From: Rhodocyclaceae bacterium
GTDB taxonomy: Bacteria > Pseudomonadota > Gammaproteobacteria > Burkholderiales > Rhodocyclaceae
Length of the DNA: 64,000 bases
Direction: 5' to 3'
Assembly: GCA_013791905.1 (NCBI GenBank)
Contig: VMSX01000029.1
Location: 62,001-126,000 of the forward strand
Part shown: piece after piece, positions 27,017 to 35,795 of the stretch
How positions within the stretch are numbered: the stretch's first letter is position 1
Layout: every line of letters begins with the position of its first letter
The notes under the pieces: model-generated
The model's input: only the letters and a program-made list of their open reading frames with translations
Told to the model about the DNA's origin: nothing
Database searches by the model: none
Program-made: the position numbers and the translations under genes

Positions 27017-27707
27017 TGCTGGTGGTGGTCATGGTCGGTTCGCCCTCCGCAGGCTGCCAGGCCGAAGCGATGCCCAAGCCTTCCAATACCCGCCGCCAGC
27101 GCATGGCCATGGTTGCATCAACCTGGCTGCCACCGCTTTCCAGTACGCAATCGCCACGTGCCAGCTTGAAGTCTTCGTGGATGCGGTGGCCGGCATGGGT
27201 GAGTTGGTCTCCCATGTAAGAGCGGAGCAGGGAGGCATCGTCCGGGTGCAGATAGATAGCCGCATGCTGATGGGGCAATTGCGCCAGTGCTTCACGTACC
27301 ACGTTGAGCAGGGTTTCCGGGTGGACGGAGATTTCCTGGCGCAGCACTTCGCGCGCCAGTTCGACAGCCAGCATCAGCAGTTCATCGGCAACCTGGGCGT
27401 CAAGCTCGCTGAGTCCCTTTTCCAGTTTGGCGACGGCCTGCGCAAGTTTTTGCGCTGCGCCACGGGTTTCATCATGCCCCTTCTTCAGGCCGGTCTGATA
27501 GCCTTCCTGCTGCCCTTTCTGGTAGCCCTCGTCACGTGCCTGCTGATGAATCTGCTCGATCTCTGTAGCCGTGGGTAGCTTGAATGGAAGAGTTTCGTCG
27601 GTGCCGGGCGATGAAGTTACTGCAGATGACTCTGCAGTTTCGCTTCCCTCGTTAAAGCTCGCGAGTTCCCAGCGTTCCCAGGCGGTCAGTTTTGATGGCT
27701 CACTCAT
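27006..27707 (-). CDS. fliH: FliH, negative regulator of the FliI ATPase
   Basis: FliH forms the peripheral stalk that anchors FliI to the C-ring. The 233-residue protein has an acidic/serine-rich N-terminus with the aromatic motif [14 protein letters not shown] GxxxG-like helix ([21 protein letters not shown]) and a conserved C-terminal domain ([26 protein letters not shown]) follow. It lies between fliG and fliI, overlapping fliI. Confidence 0.93.
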   Translation of the reverse strand: MSEPSKLTAWERWELASFNEGSETAESSAVTSSPGTDETLPFKLPTATEIEQIHQQARDEGYQKGQQEGYQTGLKKGHDETRGAAQKLAQAVAKLEKGLSELDAQVADELLMLAVELAREVLRQEISVHPETLLNVVREALAQLPHQHAAIYLHPDDASLLRSYMGDQLTHAGHRIHEDFKLARGDCVLESGGSQVDATMAMRWRRVLEGLGIASAWQPAEGEPTMTTTSNEP

Positions 27708-27728
27708 GATTGTTCCAATGAGCCGACC

Positions 27729-28736
27729 TTATACCATTTGATCGTCGCCACCCTTGCCACCCAGTTGGATCTGACCTTCGTCGGCGAGGCGGCGGGCGAT
27801 TTTGAGAATTTCCTTCTGCTCGGATTCAACCTCGGACAGGCGCACCGGCCCTTTCGATTCCAGGTCTTCCCGGAGCATTTCGGCTGCACGTTGCGACATG
27901 TTCTTGAAGACTTTCTCGCGCAATTCTGGCGATGAACCCTTGAGCGCCAGGATGAGCGAATCTGACTGAATTTCACGCAGCAGCAGTTGAATGCCGCGGT
28001 CATCGATGTCAAGCAAATTCTCGAAGACGAACATTTCATCGAGAATTTTCTGGGCGAGTTCCGGATCGTATTCGCGCACATTGTCGACAATGGCCGTCTC
28101 GGAGGCCTGGCCGACGAAGTTGAGAATCTCTGCCGCGTGGCGAATGCCGCCCATTGCTGTCTTCTTGACGTTCGCTGACGCGCCTGCCAGCAGCCGCGTC
28201 ATGGCGTCGTTGAGTTCATGCAGGGCGTTCGGCTGCACCCCATCGAGCGTGGCGATGCGTAGCAGCACGTCGTTCCGCAGCCGTTCGCTGAAAGACTTGA
28301 GAACTTCTCCGGCGTGGTCGAATTCCAGATGAACCAGGATGGTGGCGATGATCTGCGGGTGTTCGTTCTTGATCAGATCGGCGACCGTTGGCGCATCCAT
28401 CCACTTCAGGCTTTCAATGCCGGCAGTGTCACCGCCCTGCAGGATGCGTCCGATCAGATTGGCCGCCTTGTCGTCGCCGAGTGCTTTGGTGAGCATGGCC
28501 CGGATCATGTCAGCGTCGGCAGACAACGGGGCCCCCTTGGCGGTGTGGGCATCCATTTCCTGCAGTATGTCCTCGACCTTTTCGCGGGGTACGGATTTGG
28601 TGGCGGCCATGGCATGGCCGAGCTTTTGCACCTCCTTCGGACCAAGGTGCTTGAGCACTTCCGCCGCCGCGTCAGCGCCGAGCGTGAGCAGGAGCATTGC
28701 GCTCTTTTCGATGCCCTCGTCAGGTCCCGTTGGCAC
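27729..28736 (-). CDS. fliG: FliG, rotor switch protein
   Basis: FliG contacts the stator and generates torque. The 335-residue protein has the N-terminal SAMLLLTLGADAAAEVLKHLGPKEV, the armadillo middle domain (WMDAPTVADLIKNEHPQIIATIL) and the C-terminal charged torque helix region (DDRGIQLLLREIQSDSLILALKG). The start is a GTG at 28736, overlapping the fliF 3' end by 17 nt. Length is typical. Confidence 0.96.
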   Translation of the reverse strand: MPTGPDEGIEKSAMLLLTLGADAAAEVLKHLGPKEVQKLGHAMAATKSVPREKVEDILQEMDAHTAKGAPLSADADMIRAMLTKALGDDKAANLIGRILQGGDTAGIESLKWMDAPTVADLIKNEHPQIIATILVHLEFDHAGEVLKSFSERLRNDVLLRIATLDGVQPNALHELNDAMTRLLAGASANVKKTAMGGIRHAAEILNFVGQASETAIVDNVREYDPELAQKILDEMFVFENLLDIDDRGIQLLLREIQSDSLILALKGSSPELREKVFKNMSQRAAEMLREDLESKGPVRLSEVESEQKEILKIARRLADEGQIQLGGKGGDDQMV

Positions 28737-30363
28737 CCATCCACCCCTTGATCATCTCGGCCACCAACTTGGGGTCCTGTTGCGCGACGTCACGTGCCGC
28801 CTTGACCTTGTCGTCGTACGAGGTCATCCCATGCGTGGCGCGATAAGACTCTGACGTTTCTTTCATTCTGCTTGCCTCCGCCTTTTGCTCGGCCTCGGCA
28901 CGTTGTGCCGCGGCCGCCAACGTCGCAAAGAGAGGTTTCATGAGCTTGGTCCAGATCAGATAGACAATTAGCGCGAAAACCAGATATTTGCCCAGTTCCT
29001 TGCCCAACGCAATGAGTTCCGGATCTTGCCAGAGCTGGATCTCGGGTACAACCTCGGGTTCCGGGGGCACGAAGGATGCGGCAGCCACATTGATCGAGTC
29101 GCCACGCGTCTGGTTGAAGCCCACGGCTTCGCGTACCAGATCGTTGATGCGCTTCAATTCCTCGGCGGTGGGCGGCTTGCCCGGCTTGCTGTCCTTCTCC
29201 GGCCCCTTTTTGTGGTTGACCACCACGGCGACCGACAGCCGCTTGACCATGCCCGGCGGACCGCGCGTGTGCCGGACTGTCTTGTCGACTTCGTAATTGA
29301 TGGTGGCGTTACGGGTGTAATTGTTGTTCTGGCCCGCTCCGGCCGCTGCGCCACCAACCTGCGGGTTGGTGATTGGCGCGGTGGCGGGAACGGGCGGCTG
29401 ATTGGTCAAGGCGCCAGGAACGCCGATGGCCGGCGGGTTGCCGGCGCCCGTTTCTGCGGTTTGCTGGCTGCGGATGGTCGCTTCCGGGACCGGGTTGGGC
29501 TTGTAGGTTTCTGCGACCTGATCGACGTTGGAAAAATCGAGTTCGGCTGCCACCTGGGCGCGAAAATTCCCCTTGCCGACCAGAGGCTCGAGGATTGTTT
29601 CGACGCGCTGCAGATATTGCGCCTCGACATCCTTCACATACTTGATCTGGTTGGGATTGAGGCTGGCGTTCTTGAGGGAATCCTGTTGCTGGGAGATCAG
29701 ATTGCCGTTCTGATCGATCACGCTGACATTCGCCGGATTGAGTTGCGGCACCGAGGATGACACCAGATGCACGATACCGGCGATCTGCGCCGGTTCGAGC
29801 GAGCGACCGGGTTGCAGGCCAACCAGCACCGATGCCGACGGTTTAAGATCATCCCGCAGGAAGGCAGTCTGCTTGGGGATGGCCAGATGCACGCGGGCGC
29901 CACGTACGGCCGCCAGTGTCTGGATGGTGCGGGCCAGTTCGCCTTCCAGGCCGCGCTGGTAATTGATCTGCTCGGCAAACTGACTGATGCCGAGCTTCTG
30001 GTTTTCCATCACCTCGAAGCCGACCAGCCCGCCTTTGGGGAGACCCTGCGAGGCCAGCCGCAGCCGGGCGTCGTGCACCATGCTGGACGGCACCATGATG
30101 GCGCCGCCGCTGGCGGAAAACTTGTACGGAATGTTTTGTTGCTGCAGTGAGGTGACAATTTGTCCGCCATCCTGGTCGTTCAGGTTGGAAAACAGCACGC
30201 CGTAGGGCGGCTCCTTCGTCCACAGCCAGGCGCCGACCAGTATCGCGATGGCCAAAGCAATTGCCACCGCTGCGCCCATTTTCTGGCGTGCGTCAAGGTT
30301 GGAGAGTGCCGCCAAACTGAGTGGGGAAGCGGACACTGAAGATGCCGTTGCCTGTTCTGCCAT
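28720..30363 (-). CDS. fliF: FliF, MS-ring protein
   Basis: FliF builds the MS-ring on which the basal body assembles. The 547-residue protein has two transmembrane helices (residues ~30-50 and ~450-470). The YscJ/FliF ring motifs are present (YGVLFSNLNDQDGGQIV, INYQRGLEGELARTIQTL, ARVHLAIPKQTAF), and the C-terminal FliG-binding tail carries WMGANGT. It is the first gene of fliFGHIJ, divergent from flrB, with a sigma-54 promoter about 60 nt upstream. Confidence 0.96.
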   Translation of the reverse strand: MAEQATASSVSASPLSLAALSNLDARQKMGAAVAIALAIAILVGAWLWTKEPPYGVLFSNLNDQDGGQIVTSLQQQNIPYKFSASGGAIMVPSSMVHDARLRLASQGLPKGGLVGFEVMENQKLGISQFAEQINYQRGLEGELARTIQTLAAVRGARVHLAIPKQTAFLRDDLKPSASVLVGLQPGRSLEPAQIAGIVHLVSSSVPQLNPANVSVIDQNGNLISQQQDSLKNASLNPNQIKYVKDVEAQYLQRVETILEPLVGKGNFRAQVAAELDFSNVDQVAETYKPNPVPEATIRSQQTAETGAGNPPAIGVPGALTNQPPVPATAPITNPQVGGAAAGAGQNNNYTRNATINYEVDKTVRHTRGPPGMVKRLSVAVVVNHKKGPEKDSKPGKPPTAEELKRINDLVREAVGFNQTRGDSINVAAASFVPPEPEVVPEIQLWQDPELIALGKELGKYLVFALIVYLIWTKLMKPLFATLAAAAQRAEAEQKAEASRMKETSESYRATHGMTSYDDKVKAARDVAQQDPKLVAEMIKGWMGANGT

Positions 30364-30425
30364 ATGTGTGAAGCGTTATCCGGTTATTGTGCCCGAGGAG
30401 GCGCTGACGGATTGTGTCTTGCGCT

Positions 30426-30441
30426 AGCAAGTCGGGTTCCA
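30426..30441 (-). promoter_or_regulatory. Sigma-54-like promoter of fliFGHIJ
   Basis: Minus strand TGGAACCCGACTTGCT keeps the essential GG and GC at the right distance but departs from CAC in the -24 element. The predicted start is near 30414, about 50 nt before fliF. Confidence 0.6.
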
Positions 30442-30448
30442 GCAAGTA

Positions 30449-30465
30449 GCGGCAAAATTTGCCGC
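30449..30465. promoter_or_regulatory. Palindrome between divergent fliF and flrB
   Basis: GCGGCAAA-A-TTTGCCGC, 8-bp arms around one base. The inner GGCAAAATTTGCC is nearly the same as the 13-mer at 7071-7083 upstream of the flgB sigma-54 promoter. It is a candidate binding site for a flagellar activator. Confidence 0.45.
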
Positions 30466-30481
30466 CATTTCGGTTATTGTT

Positions 30482-30507
30482 CGCCGTATCACCAGCGCCG
30501 ACTTTCG
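30482..30507. repeat. Short dispersed repeat upstream of flrB
   Basis: CGCCGTATCACCAGCGCCGA then CTTTCG; the core CCAGCGCCGACTTT is identical to the other copies. It lies in the flrB leader, 18 nt before the start codon. Confidence 0.6.
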
Positions 30508-30524
30508 GCGATCATTCGACAACC

Positions 30525-31430
30525 ATGATCCAGTCCGAATCTCCGCCAACTTCCCTGCTGACCGAAATACCGACCGACCCGGCCAAACTGGCCGAGGCAT
30601 TCAGGCTTTTCAACCAGGTCTCCGAAGAACTGTCGACTGCGTATGGCGCACTGGAGCGACAGGTCGTGGCGCTCACCGCCGAACTCGCCGCCGCGAATGC
30701 CGAAACGCAGCGCCTCCGCGAGCAGGCCGAGCGCAACGCCCGCCTGACGGCGATGGGTGAAATGGCGGCGCAACTCGCCCATCAGCTGCGCACCCCGCTG
30801 GCTGCCGCGCTGCTCTATGCCGGCAACCTTGAAAACCCCGGGCTTCCCGAAGCCAGCCGCATCAGCATCGCGCAGAAGACGGTGGGGCGCCTGAAGCACC
30901 TCGAACGGCTGATCCAGGACATGTTGTTGTTCGCCCGCGGCGAAGTGCTGGGCCGCGAAGCTTTTCTGGTGGAAGATCTGCTGCACGAATTAGCGCATAC
31001 CTTCGAGCCGCTGGCGCGCACCCGTGGGGTCGAATTTCTGCTGCTGCCGGCCCCACAGGATCTGGGACTCACCGGCAATCGCAAGGCAATTGCCGGTGCA
31101 TTGACGAATTTGCTCGAAAACGCTCTGCAGGCGGTGGTTGCCGGTGATGGCGGACGGGTCAGCCTGGGCGTGACGGCGACCGACGAACGACTTGCCTTCA
31201 GCATCCGCGACAATGGTCGTGGCATGTCGCCCGATGTCGTCATCCGCCTGTTCCAGCCATTTTTCACCACCCGCTCCGACGGTACCGGCCTGGGACTCGC
31301 CATTGCCCGCGGCGTAGCACGCGCCCATGGCGGTGGCATCGATGTCGAATCGGTGCCTGGCGCGGGCACCGAGTTTGTCCTCACCGTCAGCCGGGGTGCG
31401 GATGGCGTAACACCTGTGGAGTCAGCCTGA
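30525..31430 (+). CDS. flrB: FlrB/FleS-type cytoplasmic sensor histidine kinase
   Basis: The kinase of the flagellar two-component pair that turns on sigma-54-dependent basal-body and hook genes. The 301-residue protein has no membrane segment. It has an N-terminal coiled coil (residues ~15-75), the HisKA box LAHQLRTPLAA with the phosphorylated histidine near residue 87, and an HATPase domain (NLLENALQAV, IRDNGRGMS, TTRSDGTGLGLAIARG). The ATG at 30525 was chosen; the upstream extension runs through the short repeat. The stop codon overlaps the flrC start, and fliE follows, fixing the flagellar role. No PAS domain is obvious. Confidence 0.88.
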   Translation: MIQSESPPTSLLTEIPTDPAKLAEAFRLFNQVSEELSTAYGALERQVVALTAELAAANAETQRLREQAERNARLTAMGEMAAQLAHQLRTPLAAALLYAGNLENPGLPEASRISIAQKTVGRLKHLERLIQDMLLFARGEVLGREAFLVEDLLHELAHTFEPLARTRGVEFLLLPAPQDLGLTGNRKAIAGALTNLLENALQAVVAGDGGRVSLGVTATDERLAFSIRDNGRGMSPDVVIRLFQPFFTTRSDGTGLGLAIARGVARAHGGGIDVESVPGAGTEFVLTVSRGADGVTPVESA

Positions 31431-32863
31431 TGGCAAAAAATTCAATGCAATTTCTGGTCGTCGAAGATGATGACGCCCTGCGCGATGCGCTGCTGATCAC
31501 GCTTGAAGCCGCCGGTTATCGTGCCAGCGGGGCGGACGGCGGTCCGGCTGCCCTGGCCCTGATTGAACGCCAGGATTTCCACATGGTGATCTCCGACCTG
31601 CGCATGTCACCGATGGACGGCCTGCAATTACTGGCCGAGATACGTTCCCGGAAACCCGGCTTGCCGGTCCTGCTGATGACGGCCTTCGGTGATGTCGATA
31701 AGGCCGTGGCGGCCATGCGCGGCGGTGCCTGCGACTTCATGCTCAAGCCTTTCGAGCCCAAAGCCCTGCTCGACCAGGTGGTGCGCTATGCCATCCCGCC
31801 CGCCGCAGCGGGCGTGATCGCGGTGGCCCAGGCAACCCGCGACGTGCTGCTGCTGGCGGCGCGCGTGGCAAAGAGCGATGCCACGGTGCTGCTGACCGGC
31901 GAATCCGGTGTCGGCAAGGAAGTTTTTGCCCGCTACATCCATGACCAGTCGCTGCGCAACAAGGGGCCGTTTGTCGCCATCAACTGTGCGGCGATTCCGG
32001 ACAACCTGCTCGAAGCGACGCTCTTCGGCCACGAAAAAGGCGCTTTCACCGGCGCGCAAAGCGCACAGGCCGGCAAGTTCGAACAGGCTAACGGCGGCAC
32101 CCTGCTGCTCGACGAAATTTCTGAAATGCCGCAGGCGCTGCAAGCCAAATTGTTGCGCGTGCTGCAAGAGCGCGAGGTCGAGCGGGTGGGCGGCAAGCGG
32201 CCGGCGCCAGTCGATATCCGCGTGCTCGCCACATCCAACCGTAACATGGCGGCCGAAGTGGCGGGGGGCCGTTTTCGTGAGGACCTTTACTACCGGCTCA
32301 ACGTCTTTCCCCTGTTGATTCCTTCCCTGCGCGAGCGGCCGGAAGACATTGTGCCGCTGGCGCAGCATTTTCTGGCCGAGCATGGTGCGCGTCTCGGCAG
32401 AGTGGTGAAAATCAGTACTGACGCGGCGGCAAATCTTGCCGCCCACCGTTGGCCGGGCAACGTGCGCGAACTCGAAAACGTCATGCAACGCGCCCTGATC
32501 TTGGCGTCAGGCGACATGATCGAAGCTGAACACCTGCTGCTACAGGGGGAGGGGGTGGCTTCGCTCAAGGTCGCCCCGACGCTGGCTGCCAGCACCCCTG
32601 GCAATCTGGAGGGCGCGACAGGCGCCGTTCTACCAGCGCCGACTTTTGCGCCCGCATCGCCGCAAGTCACTGCTTTATCAGGAAACTCTCCCAACATGAA
32701 GGATCTTGAGCGGCAGCACATCCTCGAAACGCTTGCCAAGGTCGGCGGTTCGCGCAAGAAAGCCATCGAGATTCTGGGCATTTCAGAACGCACCTTGCGC
32801 TACAAATTGAAGCAATATCGCGAGGAAGGTGCTTTCGCTGAAGGAAAAACGGCGGGGGAGTAG
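31430..32863 (+). CDS. flrC: FlrC/FleR-type sigma-54 response regulator
   Basis: Activator of flagellar sigma-54 promoters. The 477-residue protein has a receiver domain (VVEDDDALRDAL, phospho-acceptor Asp56 in VISDLRM). A sigma-54 AAA+ domain follows (Walker A TGESGVGKE, the sigma-contact GAFTGA loop, VLATSNRNM), and a Fis-type HTH ends the protein (GGSRKKAIEILGISERTLRYKLK). The linker before the HTH contains a short dispersed repeat (32620-32646) read as VLPAPTFAPA. It is translationally coupled to flrB. The sigma-54 promoters in the window are its likely targets. Confidence 0.92.
   Translation: MAKNSMQFLVVEDDDALRDALLITLEAAGYRASGADGGPAALALIERQDFHMVISDLRMSPMDGLQLLAEIRSRKPGLPVLLMTAFGDVDKAVAAMRGGACDFMLKPFEPKALLDQVVRYAIPPAAAGVIAVAQATRDVLLLAARVAKSDATVLLTGESGVGKEVFARYIHDQSLRNKGPFVAINCAAIPDNLLEATLFGHEKGAFTGAQSAQAGKFEQANGGTLLLDEISEMPQALQAKLLRVLQEREVERVGGKRPAPVDIRVLATSNRNMAAEVAGGRFREDLYYRLNVFPLLIPSLRERPEDIVPLAQHFLAEHGARLGRVVKISTDAAANLAAHRWPGNVRELENVMQRALILASGDMIEAEHLLLQGEGVASLKVAPTLAASTPGNLEGATGAVLPAPTFAPASPQVTALSGNSPNMKDLERQHILETLAKVGGSRKKAIEILGISERTLRYKLKQYREEGAFAEGKTAGE
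32620..32646. repeat. Short dispersed repeat inside flrC
   Basis: GGCGCCGTTCTA followed by CCAGCGCCGACTTTT, in frame in the AAA+/HTH linker (PAPTF). Confidence 0.7.
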
Positions 32864-32868
32864 AATTT

Positions 32869-32884
32869 CGGCACGCACCTTGCT
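32869..32884 (+). promoter_or_regulatory. Sigma-54 -24/-12 promoter of fliE
   Basis: CGGCACGCACCTTGCT just after the flrC stop codon, with GG/GC at correct spacing. The predicted start near 32896 leaves about 30 nt of leader. The dyad GCCAA-N4-TTGGC at 32899-32912 lies immediately downstream. Confidence 0.8.
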
Positions 32885-32927
32885 ATAAATTCGTGAATGC
32901 CAAGTTATTGGCGACAGGATAATCACC

Positions 32928-33251
32928 ATGGCTATCGATACCAGCAACCTTGAACTGATGCTTTCCCAACTCAGCGCCGCCAGTGCCGTGGCGCAGGGCA
33001 AGCCCGCGTCTGCCACACCGGCCGGTGGCGTCGAGTTCAGCCAGGCGCTGAAGTCGGCCATCGATCAGGTCAGCGCCGCCCAGCAATCCGCCCAGCAAAT
33101 GACCAAGGATTTCGTCGGCGGGCAAAGCAACGTCGACCTGCAGGACGTCATGATCAACCTGCAAAAAGCCAGCCTGTCGTTTCAGCAGATGGTGCAGGTG
33201 CGCAACAAGCTTGTCAGCGCCTATCAGGACGTGATGAACATGCCTGTTTAA
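32928..33251 (+). CDS. fliE: FliE, MS-ring/rod junction protein
   Basis: FliE links the MS-ring to the rod and is the first exported substrate. The 107-residue protein ends in the family signature VDLQDVMINLQKASLSFQQMVQVRNKLVSAYQDVMNMPV. RBS AGGATAATCACC precedes the ATG. In Pseudomonas fliE begins fliEFGHIJ; here it is alone after flrC, with fliF divergent on the other side of flrBC. Confidence 0.95.
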   Translation: MAIDTSNLELMLSQLSAASAVAQGKPASATPAGGVEFSQALKSAIDQVSAAQQSAQQMTKDFVGGQSNVDLQDVMINLQKASLSFQQMVQVRNKLVSAYQDVMNMPV

Positions 33252-33281
33252 GGACGTCCTGGGGAAGAGGAGAAAAGCATC

Positions 33282-33434
33282 CCAGCAGCAGTCTCGCCGC
33301 CGGGCCGCCCCAAGGCGAGACGACACGCGGCGCCAGCCGCAATTCCTACCCCAGCAACTACAACGCTCCCCGTAACAGACGCGCGTAGCGCGTCAACAGT
33401 CACCTCCCCGCGAGGGGAGGCTGGGAGGGGCGGG
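33282..33434. repeat. Hairpin repeat element, copy D (fliE-ycgR gap)
   Basis: Stem GTCTCGCC/GGCGAGAC (33291-33298, 33314-33321) encloses the identical loop GCCGGGCCGCCCCAA. The middle GACGCGCGTAGCGCGTCAAC is followed by hairpin CCTCCCC/GGGGAGG (33403-33409, 33414-33420). The G-tract ends about 9 nt from the ycgR stop codon. Confidence 0.85.
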
Positions 33435-33443
33435 ATATTAGTG

Positions 33444-34226
33444 TTATCCCATCCCCAGTTCGCGCGCTTTGCGTTCCCGCTCCACCTTGATGATGTATCG
33501 CTGGACCAGCGTCATCATCGGCCCGGGCAGCTTGACGAATTCGCATCCGGCGCGCCGGACCCGCATGCCGTTTCTCAAGTTGATGTCGAACAGGCTCTTC
33601 ACCTTGAGCTTGCCGGTGATCGAGCCAACCTCGGGCAATTCGATGTGGCAATCGGGAAACACGTTGTCGATGTCGAAGGGGATTCCCTCGGGTGGCGCCG
33701 AAATTCCCAGGCCGCCGCCGCTGATGTCGAAAACATGCGCCTCATGGCCGTGCAGGCTGCCGTCAGGCAGGGGAATCGTCACCATGCACTTCAGCGGACG
33801 GGCGATCGGCGTGGTCAATCGATAGTATTCGCGGCGCTGCAGGCGCAAGACCTCTGCCGGCAGCGCGCAGCGAAAGGAAGGGCGGCCATCATGTTCAACC
33901 ATGGTGAAGCCGCGCAGGATGAACTGCACCCGCACCTTCTCCAGCGTGGTCACGCAAAAATGTTTTTCGGCCAGCAAGGCCTTGCGGTTCATCTCGCTGC
34001 TCGGGCCGAAGTCGAGGATGAGATGGTCATCCGCCACGACCGCCAGCGTAGTGATCAACATGTCGCTGCCTTCGTTGAAGAAGGCCGTGATCTGGCATAC
34101 ATGGCTGTAGAGCCCGCGCATCACCACCAGAATTTCCGCCGGCGTGCGCAGCATGAACTGGTCGTACTCGCTGCCTTCGAGAATGGTGGGTGGCTGAGCG
34201 ATGGATGTCGTGGTGGTGTTGGCCAT
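33444..34226 (-). CDS. ycgR: YcgR-type flagellar brake protein (PilZ domain)
   Basis: YcgR binds cyclic di-GMP through PilZ and slows or biases the motor. The 260-residue protein has a YcgR N-terminal domain (LRTPAEILVVMRGLYSHVCQITAFF) and a PilZ domain with RREYYRLTTPIARPLKC near residues 130-150. The downstream DISGGGLGIS completes the RxxxR ... DxSxxG c-di-GMP signature. It is the third gene of the fliK-like/fhlB/ycgR set, 33 nt after fhlB. Confidence 0.88.
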   Translation of the reverse strand: MANTTTTSIAQPPTILEGSEYDQFMLRTPAEILVVMRGLYSHVCQITAFFNEGSDMLITTLAVVADDHLILDFGPSSEMNRKALLAEKHFCVTTLEKVRVQFILRGFTMVEHDGRPSFRCALPAEVLRLQRREYYRLTTPIARPLKCMVTIPLPDGSLHGHEAHVFDISGGGLGISAPPEGIPFDIDNVFPDCHIELPEVGSITGKLKVKSLFDINLRNGMRVRRAGCEFVKLPGPMMTLVQRYIIKVERERKARELGMG

Positions 34227-34259
34227 GGCGGGGTGGGTGACAGTCGGCGAAAGCCGATT

Positions 34260-34592
34260 TTATTCCTCCACCAGGCCAGCATTCGAGGGAAGAACCGCGC
34301 CGACGTCCCCCTGTTCCATCCGATACAACCAGGCCAGCAGCTCGGCTACGGCAATATACAAAGCAGGCGGGATGTGATCGTCCAGATTGACCTGTTGCAA
34401 AAGGGTGACCAGTTCCGGCGACTCATGCACAAACACCCCATGCGCCTGGGCGCGCGCGATGATTTCCTGGGCGACCAGCCCACGCCCCTTGGCAACCACC
34501 TTTGGTGCGCGGTCACCCGGCGCATATTTCAGCGCGACGGCCAACGCGCGCCCTTCCTGCGCGTGCGCGGCCGGGGAGTCTGATTTATTCAT
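34260..34592 (-). CDS. fhlB: FhlB, FlhB C-terminal-like export protein
   Basis: The 110-residue protein resembles only the cytoplasmic autocleavage domain of FlhB (AVALKYAPGDRAPKVVAKGRGLVAQ, then ELVTLLQQVNLDDHIPPALY). There is no membrane part. The usual NPTH cleavage motif is absent, the equivalent region starting near the Tyr-Ala-Pro. Such FhlB proteins can support hook-to-filament switching. It overlaps the upstream fliK-like gene by 8 nt, which pairs it with hook-length control. Confidence 0.85.
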   Translation of the reverse strand: MNKSDSPAAHAQEGRALAVALKYAPGDRAPKVVAKGRGLVAQEIIARAQAHGVFVHESPELVTLLQQVNLDDHIPPALYIAVAELLAWLYRMEQGDVGAVLPSNAGLVEE

Positions 34593-35748
34593 TTTTGACC
34601 TGGAATTCGATTAGCGGCACGCCTGCCGTGGCGAGTGCCTCGGCCAGTTTTGGCGCACCACCGCGCAGATCCGCGGCGCTGGCGCCATCCGGCGTAGCGA
34701 GTGTCACGCGGACGCCGCTGGGCGTCAGTTGCAATGCGGCAGCCACATGCCCGAGACGTGGCGTGGTGAGCGACAGCGTGGTGCGCCAGTTCGATTTTTC
34801 TTCGTCTTCGCCACTGGCGGCACGCTCGCCTTCCCACTCGATTTGCCAGTCCATCGATTGTCGCGGCCAGACCTCGCCTTGCCAGAAAGCTCTCTGCGTG
34901 GCGAAGGCTTCAAGTTGCTGCTGCACCAGCAGACGGAGTTCATCAGGCACCTGGCGGACGAAAGTGGCTGACTGAGCGGCGAGTTGCGCTGCGGCCTGGC
35001 TGGTGCCGGCCGGTGCTGTCCCGGACAGAGCGGCGGCCCCGGCTGGCGCCGTCCCGCCAGAGCCGACTTTCTCGCCACCCGCCTGCAAGGTTTGCAGAAT
35101 GCTGCCGGCGGTGACCGGGCGCTCGCTTGCGGCATACTGGAATGCGCCGGGTGCCGAGCGCTGACCCTGCGGTTCCTGCAGCAATTGCGCGAGTGGCAGT
35201 TTGCCGCTCACCCATTGTGCTTGATGCGCCTCATAGAACAAGCCGCTTTGCGACACCGCCCTGGCCAGGGTTGGTGCCAACTGCGCGGCAGCGGCTCCTG
35301 ACTGGGGTGGTTGCGACAGGAGCGGCTGACCACGGTTCAGTTGTGCCGGCGGCGGAGTTTCGCCATCGGCAGGCAGCAATTGGCCGATCAAGCGTGCCGC
35401 CGGGCTGAAGCGGGCAAACGCGTAGGGCGCAGCCTGGCCCTCGGCTGCGGCGGTCCCTTGCGCAAGCTTGGCGATGATGACCTGGCCCGAGCGATCGGCG
35501 ACGACCAACTCAAGCAAATCGCCAGGCTTGGCCCCAGCGGCCAGTTGCAGCGTCAGCTGCCGACCGGCCACCAGCGCCTTGTAGGTATTGTTGGGGAGAG
35601 CTTCCTGAATCTGTGCGGTAAAGCTCTGCCCCTGGCGCAAATCCGGCAACTTGGACGGCAGATCGCGCGGCGGCGTGACCGGCTGCAGCAGGTTTGTTTC
35701 GGTCTGCATCCGCATGCGGATGCCAACATCAGGAGGAATCAGCGCCAT
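34585..35748 (-). CDS. Second FliK-like hook-length control protein
   Basis: A 387-residue Ala/Gln/Pro-rich protein. The N-terminal part (SFTAQIQEALPNNTYKALVAGRQLTLQL, LLELVVADRSGQVI) is a beta-rich domain seen in FliK homologues encoded beside fhlB. The C-terminal LSLTTPRLGHVAAALQLTPSGVRVTL resembles a degenerate Flg_hook domain. It is probably a paralogue of FliK with a different task, or a replacement. Residues KVGSGGTAP in the linker come from the short dispersed repeat at 35045-35071. Confidence 0.75.
   Translation of the reverse strand: MALIPPDVGIRMRMQTETNLLQPVTPPRDLPSKLPDLRQGQSFTAQIQEALPNNTYKALVAGRQLTLQLAAGAKPGDLLELVVADRSGQVIIAKLAQGTAAAEGQAAPYAFARFSPAARLIGQLLPADGETPPPAQLNRGQPLLSQPPQSGAAAAQLAPTLARAVSQSGLFYEAHQAQWVSGKLPLAQLLQEPQGQRSAPGAFQYAASERPVTAGSILQTLQAGGEKVGSGGTAPAGAAALSGTAPAGTSQAAAQLAAQSATFVRQVPDELRLLVQQQLEAFATQRAFWQGEVWPRQSMDWQIEWEGERAASGEDEEKSNWRTTLSLTTPRLGHVAAALQLTPSGVRVTLATPDGASAADLRGGAPKLAEALATAGVPLIEFQVKNE
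35045..35071. repeat. Short dispersed repeat inside the second fliK-like gene
   Basis: GGCGCCGTCCCG followed by CCAGAGCCGACTTTC, in frame on the minus strand as KVGSGGTAP. Confidence 0.7.
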
Positions 35749-35795
35749 GTGTTTTCAGTCACCCGACGTAACTACTCAGGTGCAGCCGGTTTTCT

